Source of the DNA: an uncultured Lachnospiraceae bacterium
GTDB taxonomy: Bacteria > Bacillota > Clostridia > Lachnospirales > Lachnospiraceae
Assembly: GCA_902783735.1 (NCBI GenBank)
Contig: CACZSE010000310.1
Span: 1-5,173 of the forward strand
Reading direction: 5' to 3'
Length of the DNA: 5,173 nt
Shown one piece after another: positions 4,266 to 5,173 of this stretch. The first letter of the stretch is position 1; each line of letters opens with the position of its first letter. The position numbers and the translations under genes were made by a program. The notes beneath the pieces are model-generated. The model had not been told where the DNA came from. It was given only the letters and a program-made list of their open reading frames with translations, and ran no database searches.

Positions 4266-5173
4266 ATGGATAAAAACAGACCAACAGGCCGACAGAAAAA
4301 TGTAAGTGAAGGATCGGGCAGTGTTAAAAAGACCGGGGACGGTCTGGGAACAGGGCCCGTAGGTAATACAGGGTCACATTCAAACAGTCATTCATCGGCT
4401 CCCACTCAGCTTTCGGGAGGAGGAAGTGCAAAAAAAGCCGGAACAAGAGCCGGAGGCTTTGGAATGGGAGGTGTTGCTCTCATTGTTATATTTATACTTA
4501 TCAAAGCCTTTTTGGGCGGAGATATTTCCGATGACCAGTCGGGAAACTATGACCTGACGGGACAGACTCAGTCACAGCAGGATATATTCTCATCTTCCAC
4601 ATCGGCTTCTGCACAGGCAGACATGACGGTTGCTGAAGGTGCGAGAGAAAAGAGAACTGTCATAGCAGGGAACGGTGAAGATACCGTTACGATCATGGTA
4701 TATCTTTGCGGTACCGACCTTGAATCCAAGAGCGGTATGGCAACCAATGACTTAAATGAGATGCTTCAGGCAACCTTAAGCGACAAGGTAAATCTGCTTG
4801 TTTATACGGGCGGATGTAAGAGATGGAAAAATAATGTCATAAGTTCCTCTGTAAATCAGATTTATCAGATAAAAGACGGCAAATTCATATGCCTCGAAGA
4901 GAATATGGGTAATGGGGCCATGGTGGATCCCAATACTCTTACGGAATTCATAAAGTATTGTGCTGAGAGGTATCCGGCCGACAGAAATGAACTGATCCTT
5001 TGGGATCACGGCGGCGGTTCCATAACAGGATACGGATATGACGAAAAGAATGCTTATTCGGGTTCTATGAATCTGGCAGGACTTGACAGCGCACTTAAAA
5101 ATGCCGGCATGTATTTTGATTTTATAGGATTTGATACCTGTCTTATGGCTACAGTGGAAAACGGATTTATGCT
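4266..5173 (+). CDS. Membrane-anchored C11 (clostripain family) cysteine peptidase, 3' end outside the window
   Basis: The frame stays open from ATG 4266 to the window edge, giving 302 visible residues. Peptidase family C11 (clostripain-like) enzymes are caspase-fold cysteine proteases, often with Arg/Lys specificity. A cytoplasmic, Gly/Ser-rich, probably disordered N-terminus (1-65) contains several Lys/Arg. One membrane helix follows (about 66-83, VALIVIFILIKAFL), then a Ser/Gln-rich spacer (about 86-125), then the peptidase domain from about 140. The domain opens with TIMVYLCGTDLES (142-154), typical of C11. The catalytic pair is intact: H248 in WDHGGG (246-251) and C292 in FDTCLMA (289-295). 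Topology places the catalytic domain outside the cell, tethered rather than secreted or lipidated. The missing C-terminal part would complete the caspase-like core. It has its own promoter after a terminator, so it is not in the VWA operon. Family is confident; substrates are unknown. Confidence 0.92.
   Translation, partial: MDKNRPTGRQKNVSEGSGSVKKTGDGLGTGPVGNTGSHSNSHSSAPTQLSGGGSAKKAGTRAGGFGMGGVALIVIFILIKAFLGGDISDDQSGNYDLTGQTQSQQDIFSSSTSASAQADMTVAEGAREKRTVIAGNGEDTVTIMVYLCGTDLESKSGMATNDLNEMLQATLSDKVNLLVYTGGCKRWKNNVISSSVNQIYQIKDGKFICLEENMGNGAMVDPNTLTEFIKYCAERYPADRNELILWDHGGGSITGYGYDEKNAYSGSMNLAGLDSALKNAGMYFDFIGFDTCLMATVENGFM

Overview
The window looks like chromosomal DNA from a Gram-positive Clostridia species, most likely of the Lachnospiraceae type. 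The evidence is strong AGGAGG/GGAGG ribosome binding sites, moderately AT-rich DNA with AGA/ATA codons, a Trk potassium-uptake regulator, an ECF sigma/anti-sigma pair without a zinc-binding motif, and a membrane-anchored clostripain-type (C11) peptidase. The genus is a guess from gene style and was not tested. All genes lie on the + strand, and I see no mobile element genes, tRNA, rRNA or CRISPR.

Layout. (1) 1-768: the C-terminal part of TrkA, cut by the window edge. (2) 769-859: a short gap holding an 18-bp-arm imperfect dyad (785-836) and the AGGAGG that fixes a TTG start at 860. (3) 860-1414: an ECF sigma factor. (4) 1401-2228: a single-pass anti-sigma factor that overlaps the sigma gene by 14 bp and is probably translationally coupled to it. 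(5) 2229-2343: a 115-bp gap with an A/T tract, a run of seven C, and a nested inverted repeat (2249-2341) whose 3' arm contains the Shine-Dalgarno of the next gene. (6) 2344-4161: a YfbK-like von Willebrand factor A lipoprotein. (7) 4174-4204: a strong intrinsic terminator. (8) 4218-4226: a probable extended -10 promoter. (9) 4266 to the end: a membrane-anchored C11 (clostripain family) cysteine peptidase, cut by the window edge after its catalytic His and Cys.

How the genes may work together (inference). The sigma factor would be held at the membrane by the anti-sigma, whose extracytoplasmic domain senses an envelope signal. The VWA lipoprotein sits outside the membrane with an intact metal-binding (MIDAS) site and a linker that resembles the anti-sigma linker. 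It is therefore a candidate sensor, effector or regulon member of the same module. The C11 peptidase is a separate transcription unit, but it faces the same compartment and could process surface proteins.

The most unusual features are the two structured intergenic regions. In the second, upstream C-rich sequence can pair with the ribosome binding site of the VWA gene. This would make translation depend on whether the mRNA comes from operon read-through or from an internal promoter.
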